Source: Diospyros lotus
Taxonomy: Eukaryota; Streptophyta; Magnoliopsida; Ericales; Ebenaceae
Reading direction: 5' to 3'
NCBI RefSeq assembly: GCF_014633365.1
Contig: NC_068350.1
Location: 12,067,787 to 12,131,786, forward strand
DNA length: 64,000 nucleotides
Positions 1 through 17,161 of the stretch are shown here, one piece after another. Each line of letters opens with the position of its first letter. Position 1 is the first letter of the stretch. The notes under the pieces are model-generated. The model made no database searches. It was not told the origin of the DNA and saw nothing but the letters and a program-made list of their open reading frames with translations. The translations under genes were made by a program, and so were the position numbers.

Positions 1-826
1 TCAACTATAGAGATTGAAAGAACAGTACATCGAGAATTCGTTGATTGGTTCTCTAAGCGTGTAGGTTTACCATTGATATATTTTATTAAGAACAATATTT
101 CAATCATGAAAAATTGCACTTATCGATTTCCTTTTGTTTCATTTTAGATTATGAATGATTGAAAATGAATCCCATTCAGATGATCTTAAGTGCCTTGGAC
201 AAGGGCCACTACAACGTGCCAGGCGATTTAGTGCATATAATGTCAATGGATTCAAATTTCGAACTATGGAACGAGAACATAGTTTGAAAACTCAAAACAA
301 TGGAGTTTTTGTGATTTCTGGAACAAGCAGTCATTCTAGAATCAGTGACAACAACCCAGATAATGGAGATGTTAATTATTATGGAAAATTGGTAGATATA
401 ATTGAACTTAATTACTATGGTCGATTCAGGATTATTCTATTCAAGTGTAAATGTGCCAATACCATAACTGATAGAGGGATTAGACAAGATGCTTTGCAGT
501 TTACTTTAGTGAATTTCTCTCGATTGATACATACTGGTGAGCGTGAAGAAGATGAACCTTATATTGAAGCTTCACAAGCGCAACAAGTGTACTATGTTGA
601 AGATGTTGTAGAAAATGATTAGAGTGTTGTTGTACATTTAAAACCAAGAGATTTGTACAATATGGGTGAAGACACTAAAGAGACATTCTATGAGAACGAG
701 CCATATCAAGCACAAGACTTAGGGTTATTTTTTCCTAATGATACTGGAATTTTGTCACTCACAAGAGCACAAATAGATGATGATCCAATGCCTAATGTTG
801 AAAATGTTGATGATGAGGATATGTAA
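1..826 (+). pseudogene. CACTA TNP2-type transposase, C-terminal part with DUF4216
   Basis: Bases 1-60 encode residues like HREFVDWFSKR and end at a plausible GT donor. An 87-base intron (61-147) ends in TTTTAG. The frame then carries the DUF4216 hallmarks seen in plant TNP2 proteins: NGFKFRTMERE, KTQNNGVFV, YYGKLVDIIELNYYG, LFKC and ASQAQQVYYVED. An in-frame TAG at 620-622 breaks it where related proteins usually have a tryptophan codon. The frame then continues (SVVVHLKPRDLYNMGED) to TAA at 824-826. The N-terminal catalytic part would be upstream of the window. In intact elements TNP2 is the transposase acting on CACTA ends. One premature stop and the missing 5' part make this a non-functional remnant as seen here. 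Confidence 0.78.
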
Positions 827-2430
827 TTTTATGGATTTAATTAATGCAAATATAGAATATTATATTGCATTATAATTACTTTGTTTATTATATTGTTGTT
901 AGCCTTTTTTTATTTTGCCTTTCGTCTTGTTTTGCTTTATCTATACGTGCATGTTTTAAGTTATTTGGTGTACAAAACTTTAGGTAATACTTGTTTTTAT
1001 ACTTGAGATGTATCATGGGTCAACTCCCACCAATAAACCCTCATTCTCACCAAAGCAAATAGTCAAACATCATAAATCTGTCTTACTAATCTCGCAAACA
1101 ATGAGATTACGAATCCTAATCAATTTTAAATTATTAAAAATGTTTATCACAAATTTTCAATGGCCCTTATTCTTAAAAGACAAATCATTGCTATCTAAAA
1201 AAAAAAAACTCTACTAACTCTTTTAAATACGAAAATTTGATTTAAATATCAAAATATTTTTGCATAAAAAATACTCTGCATCCTGACTTCTTTTTTACAA
1301 AATTTTTATTATTATAATCAATTTGTGAACTTACCAATTTTTACTAATATATCACCATCACCTCACACGTCTTACTAGAAGGGTTTAGATTAATTAGATA
1401 ATAAATACATAACCGCTTAGGACACAAACAAAGCTATTTTCATGGCAGTTGGTCAATGTAGACTGGGAAGAAATAGCACCTTCGTCTAAATGACAATCAG
1501 TAATGGATGTCAGTGGGATTATGGCTTGATTTGTTGTTTTAGTGGTATCTTGCAAATTTGTATAATTATTAGAATTGAATATTTTAAATAAATAAAACAT
1601 ATATTGATGTTGTTTTTCCCTTTCGTATTTTGTGTCGGTCCTTGTAGTAATACAAGAGCAATCTTCAAGTTTAGGAATTTTGCATCCTTAAAATAGAGCA
1701 TTTTCTATTTGCTAATTTTATGAGGTCTTATGTGATGAAACCTGTCAACTTGTCATTCATATGTTTAGATATAAGCTTACTCATTGGATAGCAACAACAT
1801 GCCACCTAAGAAACTTTGAATGTTTTTATTTCTGACCTAGAAGTGCAAACTATCCACCTTTAACAGAGAGCACAAAAACCTTGTTACTTCTCTGAATATG
1901 TATTTACACTACTCATCTAACTTCAATTTGAATTCAGATATCATCATCACCAATTTTAAAGCTTACTGTACACACACACACTTTAGCTCTAAGTTGAAGA
2001 CTTGTCCTTAGCCACAAAAATTTCCAAATTGGGTGAGTCATTTTCTAATTGTATATTCATCTGCCACCTAGCACTATTAGACAATAATTGACACTTACAC
2101 ACCACACTTAAAATTCCAAGACACCTGGCTAATCCATTGTTATTGGGCTTCATTTCATATATCCCACACTATAATCTATCTTAATAATAGTAGTTACTGT
2201 TGTTAGCCTTAATAATAGTATTAATAAAAGTAAAGCACTGCATACAAAAGAAATAGATGATGATCCAATGTCTAATGTTGATAATGAGGATATGTAATTC
2301 TATGGATTTAGTTAATGCAAATGTAGAATATTATATTGCATTTTACTTTGCTTATTATTATGTTTCTCCTACTCCCTTTTTTTTTTTTTTTTTGCTTTGC
2401 TTTGCTTTATCTATACGTGTATGTTTTTCT
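771..2430 (+). repeat. Direct duplication flanking 1.3 kb inside the CACTA element
   Basis: The end of the TNP2 gene and its trailer (about 771-957) reappear at about 2243-2427. Both copies share the ATAGATGATGATCCAATG block, GAGGATATGTAATT, TAGAATATTATATTGCATT and CTTTATCTATACGTG. The copies differ by several substitutions and small indels. The DNA between (about 958-2242) is AT-rich and shows no coding potential that I recognise. It could be an internal segmental duplication or an insertion that carried a copy of its flank. Confidence 0.7.
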
Positions 2431-2451
2431 CATTTATAAAAAAATGCAGCC

Positions 2452-5400
2452 ATGATTAAGAAGAAACGTCTAAGAAAGACAGGCACTACCGATTTAGGTG
2501 GAGATGTCTTACTTCCCACACATGCTTCAGCATCATTGTTAGCTCCACCACAACCTCTAGCATCCTCCCCAACTCCACCACAGCCTCTAGCATCCTCCCT
2601 ATCTCCATTGTAACCTCCATTATCTACCCATGCCCCATCACCATCTCCAGGATCTAACCAGACTCCATCAGAATCATCCACCCCACATCTATCTCAGGAT
2701 TTTCCATCGACAGGCTCATCTACATCACGCCATTACTGGACAATTAATGTGATAGGTATGCACAAAATATTTAAATTGAGTGTAATTATTATATACTTGC
2801 ATTAATTATTAAATTAGGTATATGTATTTTGATTGACAGATTAACAGGGAGTTATAAAACAAGAAAAGCTAAGGGTTAAGGATGTTTGGTTACTTGCACG
2901 TGGAAAGTGTGTCATGTTAGAGTTTAATGAATCACTCCAACCAATAGGAGATACAGCCAGACTTTTGGGAGGGATTTTAGGAGAGTTAGCTTCTAATTTT
3001 ATTGTTTTTCCTGTCAATTAGGAAAGCTGGCATAAAGTTCCCAACACATATAAAGATGAAATTTACAAAAATAGAGTCATGGTAATTAACTAATATTTGT
3101 TGTTTTGATATATTTTTTTGAATATTTTGTTATAATTAACATTGTTATTTTTTGAAGGAAAAATTTAATGTTTACAAAGGACATGTGAAGAATTTCATTT
3201 TGAGAAACATTGGAAAAAAAATGGAAGGATAATAGATGCAAATTATACCACGAGTACTATGATCCCACTTTGGTCGAGAAGCAAATCTTGCAAAACATCC
3301 ACCAGGAATCTCACAAGACCAGTAGGCAACTTTCATTGATTATCGTGCACGCGAGAAAACTAAGGTGATGTTACTAATCTTGCTTATAAGAGTACTACTC
3401 TTTATACAACTAAATAAGTATAATTCAACTAATGATGTTCTTGTTGGATATCTAGGAGATGTGTCTACAAAATAGTGAAAATCAATCCAAATTGACAATC
3501 CCACACACTGGAGGATCAAAGAGTTTGGCAAGAAAAAAACATGAGATGGTAATATTACAAAAATTTATCCTAAGTATGAATTTTTCATTCTAACATCAAC
3601 TAACATTTATGTGAAATTGTTCTAAATTATAGGAAATTGAGAGTGGTCAGCCAGTGAGTAGGGGTTTATTATACATCGCGAGACATAAGAAGAAAGACGG
3701 ATCTTTTGTGAATGAAAGAGCACCAACTATAAGCGTAAGTTTTGACACAGGCTTAAACTTGACTTTCAAATTTATTTGTTTTTATAGTGTTTGTTTCTAG
3801 ACACCTTTTGCTTTTGACACCTTTTGCTTTTAATGAACTATAAGCGTAAGTTTTGACACATTTTGCTTTTGTTTCCCAGTGTAGTCATCTTCTTAGACCT
3901 TTTGCTTGTTTTTATGTCTTTGTTTATTAGAGTCTGAAATTGGTCCCCTCTTTACTTCCATGGTAGAAATAAAAAAGGGTTTTAGAGCAACCGTACATGT
4001 CGGTTATTTTGAAATTTGAAATCTTAAATTCTATATGGTTAGGCATGCATATGTGTATGATTTTTCTTGTTATTGACCGGATCAGTAGGCAACTTGGATG
4101 CAGGAAAAGAAACCAAACTAATCTATGTCCTATTGCAAGCGAGTTTCATGGGATAAGTCATGTCTAATGATAGTCAAAACCTGTTGGTGTTTGGATAATC
4201 CTTCTCCCTTGAAGAAATAATCTCCTGGGTGAGTAGTACCTAGTGTACCTTACCCTATAAATTAAGGCCTTCCCCTCAAAGATTCACACCACTTAAATGC
4301 TTTTGCCCCTCTCCCTCCTTGATGTGTTGCTCTATCTCCCAACCTTCATTCCCATACTCATGCATTGATTTTTGCTTTCATTCCAAAAATTAGAATGCAA
4401 CTCCAATTACAGAAGAGTCAGCATGAAGCTCCAATTCTTTTATTTCCTGTTCATTTGGATTGATAAATTTATCTTGCAGCATTAAACCTTAGTTACCTCT
4501 GATTTACTTAAGTACTTGTTTTGTTTGCCTCTGATCCTTCCTTTACATTTTAGATGATTTGCCTGCCTTTCACCATTCCATAGTGTTTTTGCTAATATTT
4601 TTTCTAGCTTAAACTTTGGTTTTCCTTGCATTGGAACAAAAACCATTCTTTCCTAGCTTGTGGAAGCTACTTCTTGGCTCCTAATCTCATCTAACTTAAG
4701 AGATCTTCATTCATTCATCCTTTTCAAGCATTTATTTGTACTTTTGACTCTAGTTTTCGGATATTAGTCTCCAATTTTTTTAATCTCTTCACCATCTCTC
4801 AATTGATGTTCAAGAGACAATACTATTTCAGTCATTTAGGCAGTGAGATACTGCAGATCTCTCTAAGTCCTCTAGCTTAGTCACATTGTTTCTCTGGTTT
4901 TCTTTCCTCCTCTCCAAACATGGAGATTCACAGTTGAACTCGTTTTAGCCTTTTCAACTTGTAAAATTCTTCATAATTGTGATCATAGGCGTCCCCAAAT
5001 GTTGTCTTCATCAAAATCTCTCTCATCTCTTGAATCAGTTGATTCTACAAATTTGTGAGACTCGCATTGATGAGAGGACCTGGCAACTTCACTAACAAAC
5101 CCTTTGATATCCAGATTAAATAGTGATGGGACTAAGTAAAGAAAGGGATAAAATAGTGAATGGATTAAGTATTTGATTCCTTTGTCATGCAGATTACTAC
5201 TTCGGCTGTGCATTTAAATATTAACTTCAATTTTTGGTGTTAATAAGAGTTTTTTGTAAGTTGATTTGCTGGTGTTTTGTTGTTATTGATATTGTTTTTA
5301 ATTCGTACACAGGACAAAATTTTTGAGATTGAGAGTCAAGGCACATCGCCACAGTCAGTCTCCTTCCATGATTCACTTGCTCAAGTGCTAGGAAAAGAAC

Positions 5401-5930
5401 ACTCAGGCCGAGTCCGAGGTTTGGGATTTGGTCTGAGTCCAAATCAAGTTTTTGGGATCGTTAGTCAATTGAATGGGATATCTTCGTCTTCCAATAATAC
5501 CAGTCCATCATGTCAAGAACAAGTGAACGTTTTGACAGAAGAATTACGAACTAATAAACAAAAGGTTCAAAGTTTAGAGTCGCAGCTGCAAAATTTTCAA
5601 GGTGTAGTGAGTTTTCTTTTGACAAACGTTGTGGGGAATATACCACCTGAGTTTACTGTTATGCTCAATTCAATGGTATGTTAATATGTTAATTCTAAAA
5701 TTATTAATTTTGATTTTTCATTTTAAGTGATTGTTTATGTTTATGTTTATGTTTATGCCTACTAATACTTTTAAGAGTATGTTTTTATCTTTTGTATACA
5801 TCTAATACAATTTTAATTATTTCAGGCACCAAATGCGAATAGTGGACAAGCTTCACCAGCAAGAAGGCAGTCTTCGATATCTAGTCATAACATTCATGAT
5901 CCACAACAACTTCCAGACCAACAAAATTGA
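2452..5930 (+). pseudogene. CACTA second gene, Transposase_24 (Ptta/En/Spm) type, decayed
   Basis: A multi-exon gene with coding blocks at about 2452-2755, 2841-3079, 3158-3364, 3457-3549, 3634-3735, 5313-5679 and 5825-5930 (stop TGA). The first block is proline- and serine-rich. Later blocks carry typical Transposase_24 features: VKDVWLLARGKCVMLEFNE, NSENQSKLTIPHTGGSKSLA, SRGLLYIATHKKKDGSFVNE, then a C-terminal stretch that looks like coiled coil (about 5521-5610). In-frame stops are present (for example TAA near 2611 and TAG near 3020) and the frame shifts near 3220, so the copy is dead. The long gap 3736-5312 looks like an intron that has taken up foreign AT-rich DNA. In relatives this gene encodes the DNA-binding accessory product. 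Start at 2452 is the first ATG of the proline-rich frame. Confidence 0.72.
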
Positions 5931-6129
5931 TGTATTGTTAAAATATTTGAACGACTTGACCTCTAAACTTTTTAAATTTCATTTTGATATGTAAGTCTAT
6001 TTTGATTGGACTTTGGCCTCTAAACTTTAAGTCGGAATCTTTATAGTTTAATGATTAAATAGATGGACATATTGTGTTTGTGAATTATATATATAGGTTA
6101 CAAGTTTGGGTATACAGGTTATCAAGCGA

Positions 6130-6635
6130 TTTTAAGTGGGATTTTATTGAATTTAGCGGCGGTTATAAAATCATCGCTATATTTTTAATAGTGTTTAATT
6201 TAGCGAAGATTTTATAACCGCCGCTATATTTTTTATAGTATTCAATTTAGCGGCGGTTATAAAAAATCGTCGCTATCATTTTGAAATCATTTTATTTAGC
6301 ATCGATTCGAAAACTGCCACTAATTTTAATAGGAAAAGAACTTAGTGACGATTTTTAAACCGCCGCTAAGTTATTTTAACTAGCATCGGTTTCTTAAACC
6401 GTCGCTAAATTCAATAGGTTAAAAATTTTAACCGCCGCTAAAAAATATTAAATTCAATGATTTCAGTAGCAGTTTCATAACCGCCGCGAAATTTAAAAAA
6501 CCACCGCTAAAACTATCACTTAGCGGCGGTTATACCAGCGGTTGCTAAAAACCGCCGCTAAATCACTTTGCGGTGGTTAGAAACCGCCACTAAATGCCAA
6601 AAAAAAATGCTGCTAAAAACCAATGTTTTGTAGTG
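6130..6635 (+). repeat. CACTA 3' subterminal repeat array
   Basis: About 500 bases packed with copies of a motif close to TTTAGCGGCGGTTATAAAA and its reverse complement (for example near 6155, 6200, 6250, 6360, 6430, 6520 and 6560), ending in the TAGTG terminus. Subterminal arrays of this kind are the binding platform for the accessory transposase protein in En/Spm elements. Copies can pair with each other to form hairpins. Confidence 0.85.
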
Positions 6636-6639
6636 AGAA

Positions 6640-8345
6640 GATAATAAAAGCAATTCTAATGAAGAACCTCCAGAGTTGAGAAGGAGAAAACGGGCTAAAA
6701 AAGAGAAAACTTTTGGACCCAATTTCATTATGCATCTAGTGGAAGGTACTAGGGACTCACATATAAATCAAACTACAATTATGCAGTTAATTGAGTCTAA
6801 TCCTCTCACGTATGAAAAGGTAATGAAATCTAATGATTCCGCCTTTTGGAAAGAAGCAATAGATGAAGAAATGTCATCTATTATGAATAACAAGACTTGG
6901 AAGTTAGTAGATCTTCCTCTGGGTTCTAGACCTATTGGTTGTAAGTGGATCTTCAAGAAAAAGATGAAAGTAGATGGAACCTTAGACAAGTTCAAAGCAA
7001 GGTTAGTAGCTAAATGCTTCACTCAAAAGAAAGGCCTTGATTACTTTGATACCTACGCATCAGTTGCTAAGATGGCTGTTATAAGAACATTAATTGCTTT
7101 GGCATCCATATATAAGTTTGAAATCCATCAAATGGATGTTAAAACAACTTTCCTAAATGGAGAGTTAGATGAAGAAATAAATATGGAGCAACCGGAAGGG
7201 TTTATCTTACCGGGACAAGAAAGAAAGGTGTTTAAGTTGATTAAGTCCTTGTATGGACTTAAACAGGCACCTAAGTAATGGCATGAGAAGTTTGAAAAAA
7301 TTGTTATTGCCAATGGATTTAAAATCCATGAAGCAGACAAATGTGTGTATAGCAAGTTTAATGGGCACAAGGGTGTTATCATTTGTCTGTATGTGGATGA
7401 TATGTTAATATTCGGAACGGACTTGGAAGTCATAAGAACTATTAAGTTGTTATCATCCAACTTTGATATGAAAGATATGGGACTTGCGATGTGATTTTGG
7501 GCATTAAAATCATAAGAGAAGATACCGGGATCATTCTTACTCAATCACACTATATCGAAAAAGTGTTGAAAAAGTTTGATCATTTTGATTGCAAATCTGT
7601 ATCTACTCCATTTGATCCAAATGTTAGAATGTATTCTAACACCAGTAGAGCGGTATCTCAATTAGAGCATGCTCGGGTTATTGGATGTCTTATGTATGCT
7701 ATGACATCTACAAGACAAGATATTGCTTTCATCGTTGGAAAAATGAGTTGGTATATGAGCAATCCAAGCCTATTACATTGGCAAGGAGTCTATAGAATTC
7801 TGAAATATCTAAAAGGAACCATGAATTATGTCATACATTACTCTAATTATCCTTTAGTTTTAGAAGGGTTCACAAATGCTAGTTGGATCACTGATCGAGA
7901 AGATCATGCATCAACAAGAGGATGGATTTTCACACTTGGTAGAGGTGCTATATCATGGGGTTCAAAGAAACAAACTTGTATAGCAGATTCCACCATGGCC
8001 GCAGAGTTTATAGCATTAGCTTCGTGTAGTAAAGAAGCAGAATGGCTAAGGAATTTATTGATTGAAATTCCTATTTGGCCTAAACCTATATCTTCGGTTT
8101 TTATCCATTGTGATAGTAAGGCTACGTTGTCTAGAGCATATTGCCAAATATATAATGGCAAGTCTAAACACGTTGGGTTAAGACATAGTATGGTTAGACA
8201 ATTGATCTCAGATGGAGTCGTTACTGTGGACTATGTGAAGTCAAGTCAAAACTTGGCAGATCCTTTGACAAAAGGCCTTGCAGGTGATTTAGTTTCTGAA
8301 ATGTCAAAGGGAATGGGATTGTGGCCAATTAATAATCATCAATGA
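6640..8345 (+). pseudogene. Copia pol: reverse transcriptase and RNase H, broken
   Basis: The first part (to 7278) has the copia RT start (FWKEAIDEEMSSIMNNKTW, GCKWIFKKKMKVDGTL, MDVKTTFLNGELDEEINMEQPEGF, LKSLYGLKQAPK). An in-frame TAA at 7276-7278 stands where the family usually has glutamine. Coding continues in the same frame through the catalytic VDDM box (about 7390-7405) to a frameshift near 7485. From 7491 the frame gives LGIKIIREDTG and then RNase H with the family signatures STMAAEFIALASCSKEAEWL, HCDSKATL and DPLTKGL. The protein would copy the element RNA into DNA; with a stop and a frameshift this copy is inactive. Connection-domain and RNase H lengths look normal. Confidence 0.82.
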
Positions 8346-8894
8346 TGGAAACTCGACCTAACACTTGAAACATCAAGATCTTAGGTTCAATTAGTAAAGT
8401 ACGTCATATGAGTGATTGCAAACATTGAAGTTAATCCCAAGGTAAAAGTGTTTAGGAATGTATCAATAATGGGAGGTTGAGTTAATTTGCTCTTAATAGG
8501 CTTATATTGATATCTATAAAATGCTTTAAATACGTTGGCATTTTCGATAAGCCTACCTATATGAATATCGGGGATGGTGCCGTCTCCAAAGTGGTTTGGT
8601 AAACTACTCAAGGTATTCACGAAAGGAAAACCAAGATATGGGACACATGGCTTATTCACGTGTCGGTACTTATGAACACAATAAGGACATTCAAACGAGT
8701 GCGTGAGGTATTTTCGATTAATCAAATAAGGGTCACTAGTTCAAAGCTTGTCTACCATGCCATCTTGGTTGACATTTGAAATGCTTTCACTACGTGAAGG
8801 TTCAAGTCCAAAGACACCTTCATTTATGCATAAGTTTGGCTAACTTACACAAGAGTTTTTCAAAACTTCATTAATTTTGAAAATGGTGGAGGAT

Positions 8895-9600
8895 TGTTGG
8901 AGAGATTTTTAAAAGAATGGTTATAACATTTCACTTGTATGGGAAGAGATCCAAGTCAAGGAAGTAGAGGTTGTAACCTTTCAAATTCTATTTACACACA
9001 TGAATAGTTGTAACTTTTAGTAAAGGATTGTGCCTCACTTGTTTTGAATTTAATTTAAGTGGTTATAACCTTTGGCAAATGGATGCACCTTTGATAAAGG
9101 GTTGTAACACACAAAAATTGGATATATCATTTTGTGAAGGATTGTAATACATGTGAATGGTTGTACTTTTGGTAAAGAGTTGTAGCATTATCTATAAATA
9201 GATTGGTGCATTGTTGGATAAAACAATTTTGAGAATTCATATGATTTCTCTCTCCTTATTCTTCTCTTACATTTTTACATAAAATTTCATAATATTTGTG
9301 CATACAAAAATCTATTTTTTGTATTCTTTTACTACAGAATTACAATACAAAACTTCTTGTGTTTGTTATTAATTCCGTGTATTTGGGTTTGTTTTCAAAA
9401 ATTGCACATTCGTTAACAAACGTTGTTCTTGATTCAATTGTATCTTGAAGGCTTATTTGGATCCCTTGTGTATTGTGTTTTGGAACAAAGTCTTAAAAAA
9501 AGTGAGTTTTCGTGCCTCGAAATCTTTTGAGTTATTTCAACATATTTATCATTATACCACCACCATTTTTCTACACCACACAAATGCAAGAATCAAAAAG
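8895..9600 (+). repeat. 3' LTR of the copia element (right border approximate)
   Basis: Starts with TGTTGG right after the polypurine tract. A TATA box (CTATAAATAG) lies at about 9192-9201. Upstream of it a short motif close to GTTGTAACTTTTGG recurs about seven times between 8925 and 9185, roughly every 30-50 bases. No matching 5' LTR is in the window, so the end (a CA near 9400-9600) is not fixed. Confidence 0.55.
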
Positions 9601-9639
9601 TTTTTTCTAGGTCTAATGCAGATGACACATTAATTTTGT

Positions 9640-10112
9640 AGGTCTCTTAAACTTGACAACTTAGCCAAATACACAAAGCCACTTATATATAATAATAGTG
9701 CACGTCTTGTCTGGTAAAGCCGAAACCTAATTTTTGTTATCATTCCACTAAATACATCCAAATTAATAGTGCCACTTTCAGTAGTTATAACCAAATCTTT
9801 CGTCCAAATTAATGATACATGGGTTAATGTGCAACCCATTCTACTACTTTGTTTAATTTTCAGATAAAGAATAAAAAATAAAAAAAGGATACAATGAAAA
9901 ATAACAATGTTATCATTCAACTAAATACATTACCACTGTTGTACAAAATTTGACAAGAGTGATCTCCAAGGCACTGATCCACACTGCCCTTGCTCTCAAG
10001 AGTCAGGACAGCAATCCATACAATTTACAACAGATCCAAGGGGAGGAAAAAGAAAAACAAAAAAACTTTAAAAAAAAAAAAAAGGAAGATACAAAGGAAA
10101 CATTAATGATAG
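9640..10112. other. Intergenic, 3' flank of the minus-strand CPO gene
   Basis: AT-rich DNA between the copia LTR and the stop codon of the coproporphyrinogen oxidase gene. It must contain that gene's 3' UTR and polyadenylation site on the minus strand, but I could not single out a convincing signal. An A-rich run lies at about 10040-10085. Confidence 0.4.
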
Positions 10113-17023
<6,911 letters not shown>

Positions 17024-17161
17024 TGATGGAGAATTGGGTTTGTCGCTGGAAGAAGAAGAAGAAGAAGCTGGATGAATCGAGAGAGAGAGAGAGAGAGAGA
17101 GAGGCCTTACATGTGATGTGACGATGATAAGGCAAGGAAGAACAGCCCACAGTGTCACCAA
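17024..17161 (-). promoter_or_regulatory. CT-repeat leader region upstream of CPO
   Basis: Upstream of the chosen ATG the minus strand holds a run of about eleven CT dinucleotides (17079-17102 as GA on the plus strand) and a TCT/TTC-rich stretch. Pyrimidine-rich leaders of this type are common in plant 5' UTRs. The stretch is open in frame with the gene, so an N-terminal extension cannot be excluded from sequence alone. Confidence 0.45.

Larger units (their letters stand above)
1..6635 (+). mobile_element. CACTA (En/Spm) DNA transposon, 3' portion
   Basis: The right end is the reverse complement of a CACTA terminus: the last bases, 6621-6635, read CAATGTTTTGTAGTG. Directly inside is a subterminal region of repeated GCGGCGGTT motifs in both orientations (about 6130-6620). 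Further in are two decayed genes typical of plant CACTA elements, one like the C-terminus of TNP2 with DUF4216 and one of the Transposase_24 (Ptta/En/Spm) type. The left end lies before the window. Sequence right after the terminus (from 6636) is copia pol coding sequence, so this element jumped into a retrotransposon. The 3-bp target duplication expected for CACTA would be AGA or similar but cannot be checked without the left end. In-frame stops make this copy defective. Confidence 0.88.
6636..9600 (+). mobile_element. Ty1-copia retrotransposon, 3' half interrupted by the CACTA element
   Basis: Coding sequence resumes immediately after the CACTA terminus in the frame EEPPELRRRKRAKKEKTFGPNF, followed by copia RT and RNase H, a purine-rich tract (about 8880-8894, AAAATGGTGGAGGAT) and an LTR beginning TGTTGGAGAG at 8895. 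The gag, protease and integrase parts and the 5' LTR must lie on the far side of the CACTA element, outside the window. The right end is uncertain because there is no second LTR here for comparison. Confidence 0.8.

Noticed and set aside
17024..17161. Upstream in-frame ATG at 17161 as the CPO start, adding 46 residues
   Set aside because: The extension is encoded by CT dinucleotide repeats and reads like an untranslated leader; a Ser-rich plastid transit peptide already follows the ATG at 17023.
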